Positions 48,522 to 60,900 of a stretch of DNA of 64,000 bases are shown here, one piece after another. Under the pieces are notes generated by a model. That model had not been told where the DNA came from. It worked only from the letters and a program-made list of their open reading frames with translations, and searched no databases. The position numbers and the translations under genes were made by a program. Source of the DNA: Dipylidium caninum (lineage: Eukaryota; Platyhelminthes; Cestoda; Cyclophyllidea; Dipylidiidae); contig QEYB01000882.1 of NCBI GenBank assembly GCA_017562135.1, positions 124,001 through 188,000 on the forward strand. Direction: 5' to 3'. Position 1 is the stretch's first letter; each line of letters opens with the position of its first letter.

Positions 48522-48977
48522 GCCTGGCGTCCGGCTGTCATGACCTCGTCTTACCCCGCCTCGCCAGAGATGGACACCTCACCAGATAGGGGAAAGAAGG
48601 GAATCTCCCGATCTGACAGTCCCATCTCTTGCTATGGCAGTTCACCTGAACGTGTTACACGGCAAAATCAACTACTACAACCAGTTCAACTGCTGTCCAG
48701 ACCATCGAGGGCCTCATCTGAGGTAAATATTGCGGAAAGGGAGGAGACAAACAGTTCAGAAGCTTGTTCCAAATCGGAAAATGCTTTTGCACAGGCGGAG
48801 CAAGTACCACAGGAAGTAACTCAAATCAAGGAGGCCAATAGTAAGAGGATGGGTTGGGTTAAACTCATCCGATTGCAGTTGAATGCCTTACACGAGAAGA
48901 AGTCCAAGAGTGCTAATATTGGCAAACCTGGTGGGGAAACTAAAGCGCCGCAGGTCGAGTCAACAGATACCAGTCCC
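48522..48977 (+). CDS. RGS gene exon A: Ser/Pro-rich N-terminal region
   Basis: The frame reads MTSSYPASPEMDTSPDRG from an ATG at 48540, then a long Ser/Glu/Lys-rich region including KRMGWVKLIRLQLNALHEKK, a possible amphipathic basic helix. The donor GTAAGG follows TDTSP at 48977 in phase 0. The left boundary is the AG at 48520-48521; the frame stays open upstream to 48348, so a longer exon is possible. Confidence 0.65.
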
Positions 48978-51900
48978 GTAAGGATTTCAATTTTTTTCTT
49001 TTTTGTACATCCCTCAATTTCGTAACTCACTTATAATGAAATTATACCGCTGGTCACATCGTCATCATCTATCTCGCTCTCTCGTTCAACCGTATTAAGA
49101 ATGCTCTCGCAAAACTTCTATAGCTGGAGGCTTTTTCCAAATAATGTTCAATTTTTCATGTTCCTTAGCCCAAAAATCTAGTAGACTGCTGCCCCAACAC
49201 TCCCCAAGGCGGCAAATGCCCACTTTAATATTAGTCTGTAGGAAAAAATTATCGTCTTCTTCTACATTAACATTAGTTAAAAGTTGATATATTAGACGGC
49301 GTGTTGATGTGGAGGGGAAGGACGTGTTAGAGCGCCGGGTATTTGTTCAGTGTCATTGGCTTGGGACAAAAAAATTCAGACTTGCGATCTACTCTCAAGT
49401 GACCGATTTAGTGGAGTTCTTGGAATATGGCAATACTCTCCAGTGAGATGCGCCATTGTGGATAGATTGCTGCTTGCCTCAAATAAGACCCTTCCTAACC
49501 ACCAAAAGTTGAGAATATCATCAAATAAGTGCTCAGGCTACTGATTAAAACACATCTGACGATCTGGAATGTACAGTATGACATCTTAGGGTGGATACGG
49601 CTAGGAATAAAAGCGGGGTAAATTGCCACTGTCTTTCAAGCAAGCATGCTTGCAATCGTCCGGCCTCCAGTACGTTACCACTTTGCATCCAGGCTCAACT
49701 CTGTCGGAGTAGATTCAAGTTACGACACATGATTCCGCCTAAGGTTCTGATCAAACTCTATTTCCGCTATTTTCTTCTTGTTTCGGGGTTATCAAGACTG
49801 CATATCGAGTTGTCCTTTGTTGATACGATCTGGGCCAATTCGAAAACCCCACCGAACATGAAAGACGATGTGAACGCTGTCACAAAGAAAACTCTGAGTT
49901 CTGGTAATTTACCGTTGGGAGGAAGGAAATGAGGTCACTAAAGCTGGATTAGCTTGTTCTGCACTCTACGACTAGTATTATCGGGTTAGGGAGGAAGGAA
50001 AAATAAGGCGCGGTGTACAGGTTTTCGTCAAGCGTATTAACGTAGTGATACAACTAGGAACCTCTTTTTGTCAGTGTCTCGTACTAGTGGCAAATTCCGA
50101 CGGTGTTATATCCCGAGTATTTGTTGACGTCATAGCACAAGCTGAAGTAACTGACCTCACTGTGACCCTCCAATGGCACTCTGATCGGGCGGAGGGTTGC
50201 CGTCGTCACAACCGGATGCCATTAAACCGAGTCATCTAGTTCACATGAATCCCTGTGATGCCATTTAATCTCCTTCCAAATGGTTTCCAAAATTGGTAGT
50301 AAAATGCTTCGAAGGAGCATAATTAGGGAGATCTCATCGAATGGTTAGGCGTGCATTTTTTGAGATTACGTCATCCTGCAAGCAAATTCAGAGGTTCCGC
50401 GATTTTAAGAGGAAGGTATTCCTATTACTCTTTCCCAAAGTTCACTTATATTATTTTGTTCTGCAGCTTCCATTACAGGGTCGTCATTACAACACATTTT
50501 TATGAACTCGTTCTACTGAATTTCTGCCAGCGCCCTAAGTAGTATCTCTTCCTCAGGCCCAAGCAAAGTGGCCGTTGTTATTTATTCACACCTCTATGCC
50601 ATCCCGCTATTGCTGCCAGCCTCTTTTATGCCCCTGTGGGTGTGAGCCCCATCAGGTCTAGTCTCTAATTTGTGTTTGTGCTCGCCCTCTCCCAGAACTA
50701 GTTTTACCCGCACAAGCTTGTTACATGTTAGGCATAAACGTACTGGTAATTCATAATGTCTCATTTATTCTATTGGCTCCACGGTTTTGCAAACCTATTT
50801 CGAAGCTGTGGAATGGCGGTTCCATGAATGTCAACACGTTTCTTGAATTTTGTCCCCGCAATCTCTTCCAATTATGCGGGTCAAACAGGGTCGGTGAAGT
50901 TAAAACTACAGTAAAAGAGCGAAATTTCTACTCATTGGGATTATATTTCAATCGTCCTTGACAATCCTCTCTCCCTACTCATTTCTTCTTTTCTCTGACA
51001 CTTCATCGCATATAATCACGGAGTTTTCTACAGCGTAGGATTAATTTGTATTAATCAGAGCTTAACAGCCTATCGAGACAAGGACATCATCGTCTTTTTT
51101 TACTTCACCGGTTTATCGGATCAGTCTAAAGGGCGAAAAACAAAGATCTTCCCAACGGTCCGAGTTGCTCGTATTGGCACTTTTTTTCGTGGTAAATAGA
51201 GGAGATTTGTAGGGGCGATAAGCCGGAGCTGTGGTTGTAGTTGTCCAAATTTTTCTAGCGCACAAATCGACGTGCGTCGAGACTGGGCGGGTGATGACTT
51301 CCTGTCCTAGGTCATGTCGTTGAGGCAGTTGGATGAGGACAGTCCTTTGAAAAAGGTAAAGAGGACAGTGGCAAAACAATTTGTCGCTTTTTCGTTGTCT
51401 TGTTTTTTCACCCGCGTAATATAAGTTATCGTGATCTTGTGTGTAGTGTACTTACCGCTTCTTTACTTAATTTTCACCTTCGTGAATAATTTTAATTTTC
51501 TTATTCTCATGCGATTCGACTGTTTTGTTGTCTCAGGTAAGCAGCGTTTGGTAGCAGACAGGCATTACATCATTAAGTTATAAAATGGGCATCTTTCTGA
51601 GACATTTCTATACAGTAACTGGGCTCAATTGAGACGTACCACTGAGGAAATGCTATAATAATTCTGACCCGATGTTGGTATTACGTTCTCAGACAAGTAA
51701 AGAAGATCCGGAGCCTTCCAGTCCGACGTATCAGTCCCCCGTATTTGGTTCCCCCTCCGAAGCATCTCAACGAACCTCGGTGCCCTCGTTGGTCGTCAGT
51801 GAAGTGCTCGCCTCCTCGATGCTGGATGCGGACCTGAAGAACGTTACATCTGGAGGGAATTTAAAGAAGAGGTGTGTACGGCTCTTCAAAGTTACCTATA

Positions 51901-54900
51901 TCGGTGTAGACCAACCGGGCAGGTTGACGGTTAGATTTTGTGAAGTGACACTTAAATTATGGCGTCATAATTTCCCTCTTTAATTTATGCGAAAATGTGG
52001 CGACATGTCAATTATTAATTTAAGTGAACTAGGTGGGCAAACAACAAGTCATCTCATCTTGACATTGCCTATAATTCATCTGTGTTTATACTCACCTCTG
52101 TCATTATTCGGTCTCTCCGCTTTCTCCACCATTTTTGTTTACATTGGTGGATGGCTACTTTGCGGGGAATGGAGAGGCTGGAAAGAGAGTGACCGTCCCT
52201 CGTTAGCCGCTTGTCCATGCTTTACCTGACGTGAAATTTCCTAAGCTACTCGAATTTGGTGTCTCCCATGGGTAGATGGAACAACAATCGAGTGGTTTTC
52301 CTCCACTTCTTCCAAACAACTTTTTGTGTTTCCAATAATCATTGCATAAAATGGAGGTGACAGTGGGAATGGAATAGGCTTGGGAAGCCTAAATTTGAGT
52401 GGTTTAGCACTCTAATCGCATCGGCCTTCCCCTCTCCTCCTTATCTCGCCTGATTTGTATACATAATCCATGTGAGTTTTGGTTATCTTGGTGGACTCTT
52501 TCGAGGAAGCCGAGAATCTCGGGAGCTTTATGACACGTCTTCCTCACTTTTGTTCCTTTACACCCTACCTTTCCCTGTCTATATCTCCCACACATTCTTC
52601 ACCTCTCACTTCTAGTCTCGCTCTCCTGCTTCCTGGAGTTGGTACCCAATAAGACGGAGAATAGGTATAACAGATGCTGACGCCTTTATAAAATACTCCG
52701 GCTGGAGTGTTAGTTGATCCAAAACCGTGTTTAGTTTTTAAAGTGTGGCTAAGCACTACGCCTCAGTCTAGGCAAAGTGTTCATTTTTGGCCACGGTTAA
52801 TTTTTTAGCACCCACGCCCACCCCACACCCACCAACACGTTGACACACTTTAGGCCGAATATGCTTTTAATGTGAGCCATATTTCACGATTGTCTGGCCC
52901 GTAGTTATCAGCCGCATTAAAACTGGCAAAGGTAGCTGCATTCTCAGTCAAATATGGCAAAATATAGTGTGGACGTACATCTGCAATTGTCAGAGGCCTC
53001 CTACTTTTTTAATCTACGTTTTGTTTTTTTAATTTATCCTTTTCTGCCTACATAAAAAGTAAGTAAAATTAGCAACTTTCGTCGTATTCTCGAAATGACA
53101 GGAAGTGCAGTAAAACAAATCGGGTCGAGCAGCAAAAAGTTTATTTGTCAGTAAAGTTAATTTACGCGCCTCGGAATGTGCGAGTTTAATTTTAAAAAGG
53201 GGAGAAATCAATATTAGCTGTACGGCAGTACCAGTGCTAATGCCAGTGGGATATGAGGATGCTTAACCTTGACATCGACAAATATCTACCGCTACTAAAC
53301 AGCTTGTTCGACCTCTACGACATCTTGTCCTTCCCCGTCGTCACGTACTACATCGTTTCATCCATCTCCTACTCGTTGATGGGCGTTTTCGAGTGTGTCG
53401 TCATTAGGCAGACGAAGTACATCTCCTCCGCCACCGTGATGACTTACCTAGTCGGTGCCATCGTCGCGTTGAATCAGCTCATCTTGAGCCAACTCTCGGA
53501 ACCGAGGGAGGACGCTATTTCCTATGTGTTCGGGTTTATCTGTATGACGAACATTGCCTACCTCTTTTTCTGCACTCTTTTCACCAAAGACAGTTACATT
53601 TTAGTCTTGGCTCACATATTACTTTCATTCTACCTCACCTACATGTATTCTATACACAACGAGGCAGACAGGCTGCCCAACGTGGCCGAGTTCGTGGCGA
53701 CTGTGCAACTGTGTGCTGTTACAGTACAGAATATTATCCCACTGGAATCAGCCATTGCCTCACTTTGCAAAAATAAACGAAAGAAATCCTACACACTGGT
53801 TAGCTCTTTACATTGGGTTGATTTATTGCCTGACTGGTGGCCTGTATCGTCACCAGAATGGGGCTGCCCTCATGGCATCTGTTGACGCCCTCGGCATCTC
53901 TGTACACCTCTTTGGCCTCGTTGTCACCATCTATCATAGTCTCTGTCTCAAATAAAGCGTTATTTACTAAGAAAATAAAATAGACTAATAAGCAAATAAA
54001 CGAGTAGTAAATCAAATGTCTGTTTGGCTACACGCCTTGGGAGGAGACATGGCCATGCTGATCTTCACCCGTAATGAATGATATCCTCGGGCTGTCAAGG
54101 CAGGCTCGAGACGGAATGAGGATGGCTGCTGTTTGGCAGGTTCCCGCAGTAGTCATTATTAGTTATAAAAGTGAATTTAATCTTACATTTCGGTGAGCCT
54201 AGAGAAGGAGATTTAGCAGACAAGACTTTCGCGCGTCTGTCACTCCCCATTAATTAAAACAAACTCTTAGAAATATGTTTCTGTGTCAAGTTCTGAAGAA
54301 CCACAAATAAATAGAATCGTTAACGGTAGTAAAATAAGATCCAGAGGTCAAGATTTTTATACGTTATTTCCCTTATAAAGTGAGTTAACTACCATTCCAC
54401 CAATCTAGTGCAACGATTCGCCAAACGTCCCCACACTTCCCTCTCATTTTTCCCACACCCGTTGGTAATCAGTCCAGATGCATCGATGACCACAACACCT
54501 GCTACAGCTCTCGTTTGGCGATGCCAATTTAGAATGGCAATTCACAATTTACTGCCACTGCCTGGTTCCCATTCCACTTCCCCCAACTGTTCGCCGCCAT
54601 CTCCATCCTTGCAGCCCCTCCCCCCACTTCCCAACCTATACTGCGGTAGAGGCGACTCAACAGCCGAACCAGCGGTATATCTGTTGTCTCCTCTCCGAAT
54701 TAACATTTATTTCGCCCGCCCGCTAGCGTTCAATTAATTAGAATTTGTGATTCGCCAATTACTTTGTCGTAAAATAAACCTATTCTTGGGGGAGACGTGG
54801 AAAGAAGGTAGACCTCCTCCCTCCCTCCCTCCTCCCTTACTTCACCCATTCATCTTTTCCTCCGCTCCTCACACTCCCCCTTTTTTCACATTGTTCCAGT

Positions 54901-57900
54901 TTCATTTGCAATAGAAAAGCGGGAAAAGGGTAAACAGCGATTAATAGGCCTTTTTAGACATGCTTAAGTCCGGTAATCCCAATCAAAATGCATGAAGCGC
55001 ATCTCTAGGAAGTGCCTCCGTCTGAGGCCACAGTCGTACACCATGTGGATCATGACCCTCTTAGTCGGTTATCGTACCGCTGAGGGGGCAGAAGTCATTT
55101 GGCGATCCTCTTTTTACAGTGTAACTGCTCCTTTCCCCCAATTCCAGCAATTGGCTCTGCCCACCCACTCCCAGTGGTGCCCATTTTCCGAAGGAGAATG
55201 AGCAAAATAACCTGAAATATAAATGGAAACAACGAACCTCCTCACCTAGTCATAGGATTCATGCTAAATTTTCTATTAAAACCCTTGTGTATATGTAATA
55301 TCTAATGCGTACTATGTATCCAGAGATGGATAATTGGTGAGCATTAAATTGTACGTAATAAATATGATGGGAATGTTGCATGTCTGGAATGCTGGGCTCA
55401 TAATAAACTGGATAGCCCGTGCAAATGGCATGCAGAAATAAAGGGAACATCACTACACCTCAGGGCCTTTGGGATCCGTTTCTACTAAACGACACCATTC
55501 CCTTGTCATTCGGCCCCTAGACCAGGCCCCTCCCTCTTCCCCTCAGTTGCGTCATTTTTGTCCAACCGATGAATCGTTAACACAGGAAATGAGAGATGCA
55601 TGGAAGACGGAAGAGGGTGGCGAGGAAAAACCATTCTAATTTCTTTCAGCTGCCTTCATTGTGTCTTCTACTGCCTGAAGAAGGCAGAGTATAACTTTGT
55701 TGAATTGAATATCATGGACACATGGGACATGGAGTGCGTTCAGTTTATCTGCGCCGAATTTACCGCCAACTGAGCCACCGAGTTTCGTTTGTCTGGTGTG
55801 TGACCAAAAGTAACGAAAGTAAGCTATTTAAGGATAGGATTTAACTAGACGAGGCCTTAAAATGACCTTCTTGCCAAGTGGAAAGACAAATGTGGCTTGC
55901 TTGATGCAGTTGAGAGAGGATGGTTTACCAGAAAACATCTCTACAATTGCAGTTAATGTTATTTACCTTCGTCAACACCAAAACACTTTTTAATGCGTTT
56001 TAAAGTCAGCCCCTTGCCAAACCTGTCATTAGTTATTAGCGGTGAAGTTTTAACTAACCACCTCGGGGAATTGATGAGGCTGGAAAAAAAGTAAAATTAT
56101 AAATGAATAAAGAAGAAGCAGAAGAGGACAAAATGACTCCTCTTTTTTCGTCTCTGCGACACTCCCGAGATAATACTGAGGGTGGGTGTTAAAAGAAGTC
56201 ATTTGCTGCACACATACCGCGGCGTAGTCACCGTGACGGGACATGACAACTCGAGCGTTTTTTCGACCACAGACAGCGTGTAGTGATCTGGAGAGAATAA
56301 TCGGTGGCAACATGACCTCATCGACATAAAATGAACAAAAAAACATTGCGGAGAGGTATGGGCGGTCCCCTTCCGTCTTCCCCTCCCTCCATCGCCGCCG
56401 GCTACTACCCGGTATTCTATCGTAATAATAGGCGGGGAGTGAAAATGGGGTGAGGAGGAGAGAGGCGAGGTTGAGTTCTCTTCCCTCCCTCACTTATCAC
56501 CTATTATTTCTCGAATTCGACAAGCTTTTCACGAATTCGTCGATTATCTGCAAGTTGCCGCACGGCCGGCGCTACACTTAGACGTCGTGGACTCGGCGGA
56601 TGTCTGTCTCGGTAGTGTGAAGGGGATGGAGAAAGAGAGTTAGAGTTTAACACCTTCGCATTCACTTTGAAATCTAACAGTGATACAGAAAGTCGGGGAT
56701 GTCACAAAATGATCAGTCTGCGTATCTGTCAGATGAAATGCTGGAGGCTTTTCTTTTTTGACTGTACGATGATGAATTATTAGTCTTGGTCACTTGTCGA
56801 AGGGATCTGCAATCCGCCGACCCGATAACATCTGGCGCTACGTGAGCCTGTCCAAGTACACCCCTCAGTGCCTAGTCAGACATTTCAGTAAAGACGGAAA
56901 AGTTATAGCCCATGCCATTAGGGAAAGGAGCCCGATGGCAAGCACGCTCGGATGGGTTTATGACTAATTAAAACGAATTTGATTTGTTATGCATTCCCGG
57001 CTTTTTCGTTAAATTGTTCTTCTCATACAAAATCATGTGTCCTCACCTCTGTGTTAATTCGTTTAATACGAAATGGAATGAGGCTGAGGTTCACGTCGTC
57101 TGAGACACGAAGATCCAAAGATAATGGCGGAGGACGTGTTCGGCCCAGCAATTCGCCCTCGTGAAGGGGGTTGGAAGATCCTGAGTTGGAAGAAACTATT
57201 CGAGATTTGTGCCTTAGTGAAACTATTTTTCATGAGAACGTTCAGAAAGATGCATGCCTACCCATTAGAAACCGCTCTGTTTACTTAAATCCCCCAATAT
57301 TGGTGTATGGGGCCCTCCATTTGTGACGGTTTCACTTAGCATTCGAAAACCTCACCACGAGTTTACCCACTTGTACTCGCCCTTTATTTGGAATCCATCT
57401 GGAACAAATTCAATCTTCAGCACGAGATTCACACTTCACCGGAATCGTTAGAATCCCGTGCTGTGGGCTCCTTCAAACCTATTATCTTGCTACTTCATAC
57501 TCAGCAAAAAGTAGTGCTGAGGCATACTGGAAGGCCAGAGGTAGAACAGTAAGTTGAAATAGGCCTGCGTGAAAGGTTGAAGATCCCATAAGTATGTCAT
57601 CCCTTCACCATACCCTAGGTACGTTCTAGCTTTTGAGTTTGCATATCGGAAGGTGTCGGAGCCGAGACCGGCAATAGTTGGTTTTCCAGACACTTGGTAA
57701 AAGCCTGTTTCTACATTCGCTTTTGCCATGATTTTTCCATTTACTGTGAGAATGAGGTGAAGTTGCGTCCATATTTATGCAAACGTGTAATTACTCGACC
57801 CCAAACAATTTATTCATACCTGCTCTTTTTTGGGGGAGGGGGAGATCATGGACTGGGAAGAGAGAAGGCGGAGGACGAGAAGGAGGCATCGGGTCAAGAC

Positions 57901-60900
57901 TTGGAGTTAAATTTCCTCCGCCTCCTTGATCCCATGCTTATCACAAGCATCTTTTCTTTCACAAAATTAGCGGGGGTACCCCTATGAGCCACTAGCCCAG
58001 TGAATTGAGAATTACACTCTAAAACTACATCGTTTCGACGAATAAGTATAATCACTGGTCTCGCTTTCCGATGGATGCGATTACACGAATGACTTCTCGA
58101 GAAACCTGGAGGAAATACGGCAGAATGGCCAGGATGAGAGGGAGAAATTCAATCGCAACCCCCTTTTTTGTCCTTGTACATATATTGAAGGAAGATTAAT
58201 ATATCATCACCTTTTCTGCACCTACATACGCCTTGAAGGAGAGGAAGAAAAAATAGGAGTAGAGTTTTACCGAGCCTAACCTTCTTTGTCATTGCTTGAC
58301 CACTAGTTGTTCGAGGATTCGCGTCCTTGTGCTGCAGCAGAAACCTAAATTAAAGTGAATTTGCCGCCCCTCGAAATGCCCCAGAGGGTAAGCGAAAAGA
58401 CATCCTGACGAGAAGGCGTGGAACAGTCGTTTCACGCCTCTCCCAATCATTGAGATATCATTCTGTTGGAAGAAGTTATCTCAATTCGAAAGGGGCCTGG
58501 ACTGATGTCACCTTGCGGTGTAGTGGCTACCTAGTACCCACAAAGCATAATTAAGCCGCTTGACAAGTTGGTTCAGTCTCCCCACTCAGTTAATCAGCTC
58601 CCTTTTCTTCCGTGTCAGTGATCGTGACAGACAATAAATTCTCTCGGCAGTTGACGTTTGATAGGTCAGCTAAAATTTACAAGTACTTCACATATTCGTC
58701 GTAGTTTACCCCTTTCAGCCCGCATGCACTGCCACTTACTCGCTCCTCGCAACAATAACATGAGATAGGCGGTAAGAGTCTAACATACTACTTATTTGTT
58801 TTAGACTTCTCTACGTACACTTCACTTTCCCACACAGAGAAAGCCTCTCTGTGGCATCAACTCAAGTGGACCATGAAAAGGTGATTATAGTCTTGAAAAA
58901 AAAAACACGATTAAGCCCCACGCTATGGTAGTGTTCGAGTACCCACGCTGAGAGTGTTGCAGCCTGGAACAACACCTCATTTCTCCAGTACCTTGCCCTT
59001 GATTTGGCACCTTCGTCGACCGGGTTCACCACTGCAGCTGCCACGGTGACGGAGTAGTACTTCTTCGTATTTATTGCGGCGTCAAAGCCATACACATGTG
59101 AAGAAGGTTGGGAATGTAGGGGTGACTCTCCTTTTTTCCTGTCTAATTATTCATGAAAGAGCTTTGAAAAGTGTCATCTTCCCTGCCCCATAAATTGGAA
59201 GTCCCCAGCTGGTGAAACAGTCACCTTTGCGTTTCAAGTCGACTTCTCTTCACCTATCATGCTAGTAATTTGATTGGCGGTGAGTGCCTTCACCTTCCAT
59301 CCCAATAAGAGGTTGTGAAAGTGACCTTTCCTCCATCTCAGAAGTAAACAACAATGTCAAGATTGATGGACATGTCTTTTCAACCTAATCTCATTGTTTG
59401 ATATCTTATGCATCACGTAAAATTGGAGCTGAGGTGAAAGTGGCACTCCTAAACCGCGACTGGACTTATACTGCTTTCTGACGCAGTATATTTATTTGCT
59501 TTGACCTATAACTCGATTAGTGCGTTGTCAGGTGGTTGCAAAACACATTAGTGACTTATCTGTCATTTTCTTCTCATTTCCATGCCTAAAAATAATTTCA
59601 CTTGCATAGCTTAATTTTTATCCGCAGACCGACGAACGTACGCGGTCGGATTTCAAGTTTTTGGCGACAAGCGGCCGCAGCATCCCTGAGACATCAAAAA
59701 CAAACGGCGGAGTCGGCCAGTCAAAAGTCTCACTCAACATCTCCTACATCCTGTGAGGCGGAGAGTAAGGAGGCAGCGACACAACGTTCGTTAGGAAGCA
59801 TTTTTCAACTCTCCTGGCCTACCCTACAACAGGTCGTCTTGTGGCAGCATTGTTTCCAGAACCTCCTTCAGGACCCACGTAGGTTCAGCTTTAAGCAGTC
59901 GAAGAGGCTGTCACCTCTTGATGCACCTCGTGTAAAGTCACAGTAGGGAATAGTAACACAAGTCTTTGCAGTGAAAGCATCTTGAATGCTGCATTTTCTT
60001 CGGGCTCTACCTAAGGCTAACAACATTTACGAAATTCATCTCGGATCGCGCTCTAAAACATCTCAAACTTTAATGGTAACTTGTACTCCAGTTACAATGA
60101 TCAGGAGTTGAACTCGAGGATGAATCTTCATTTGACTTATCCACAAAGATCGGTGAAGATGCTTCTCTCTGAGCACCATCCAAGAATTAGATTTTACTAT
60201 CCCATGACATAGTTGTGGTATGAAACAAAATACAAACTGACGATTAGAACGCTTGGTTTCCCTTCATGCCAAGCGGGGAGCCTCTGTTATGCGGGCTCAC
60301 AACACATTCGATCTCTTGGTAATTGGAGTAGCGATATATCTTCCCTAAACCCGAGGAATTCCTTGCTGCCTCCATCTTTTATCAAAATTGATTTTGGGGA
60401 GTAGTCGACAGCCTGGGCTGCGAAGGGACAAAGCGATGTCTGATATCAGCGCAGTAACTGCATTGTGATGAAATAGAAGCATACTACCAGTCCATTTCCG
60501 TCTTCCATAACGAAGTCTCGCTCTTCTCTCACTCGCAGTCCGTAGCCATAAAAAGTTCTTATTATGGCATAGAAATGGTTTCATAGACCATACCGACTTA
60601 AGAAGCAAATTCCAGCAGTAGTCAAGTAAAAAGCCGTTAAATTCTCGTTCTCGACATCCTTGTCTAATTGAAATAAAGGATCAATGCCTTTGCCAATTTG
60701 TATTGTCTACACCAAGTACGGTGGTGCTTCTAATTGATAATGACGTTTAGAAAATGACTGCAACAATGGTACCCCTCGTAGGCCCTGTAAAACCATACCA
60801 CGACACAGATCGAGGCATCGGATGGGGACGTGATTCATTTAAAAAGAAGTGGATTTGGTGGAAGAATCCTCGACATCAGAGGTCACTCCAAGTCCTCTGT

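Noticed and set aside
49591..49932. 113-codon frame as a possible RGS exon
   Set aside because: Flanking exons at 48977 and 51693 already join in phase 0, and no good splice sites bound it.
54408..54737. Pro/Ser-rich 109-codon frame
   Set aside because: It coincides with C-rich sequence and shows no domain or splice signal.
56050..56493. 147-codon open frame on the minus strand in the RGS intron
   Set aside because: Composition-driven, with a poly-Leu/Phe end and no family resemblance. No flanking exon found.
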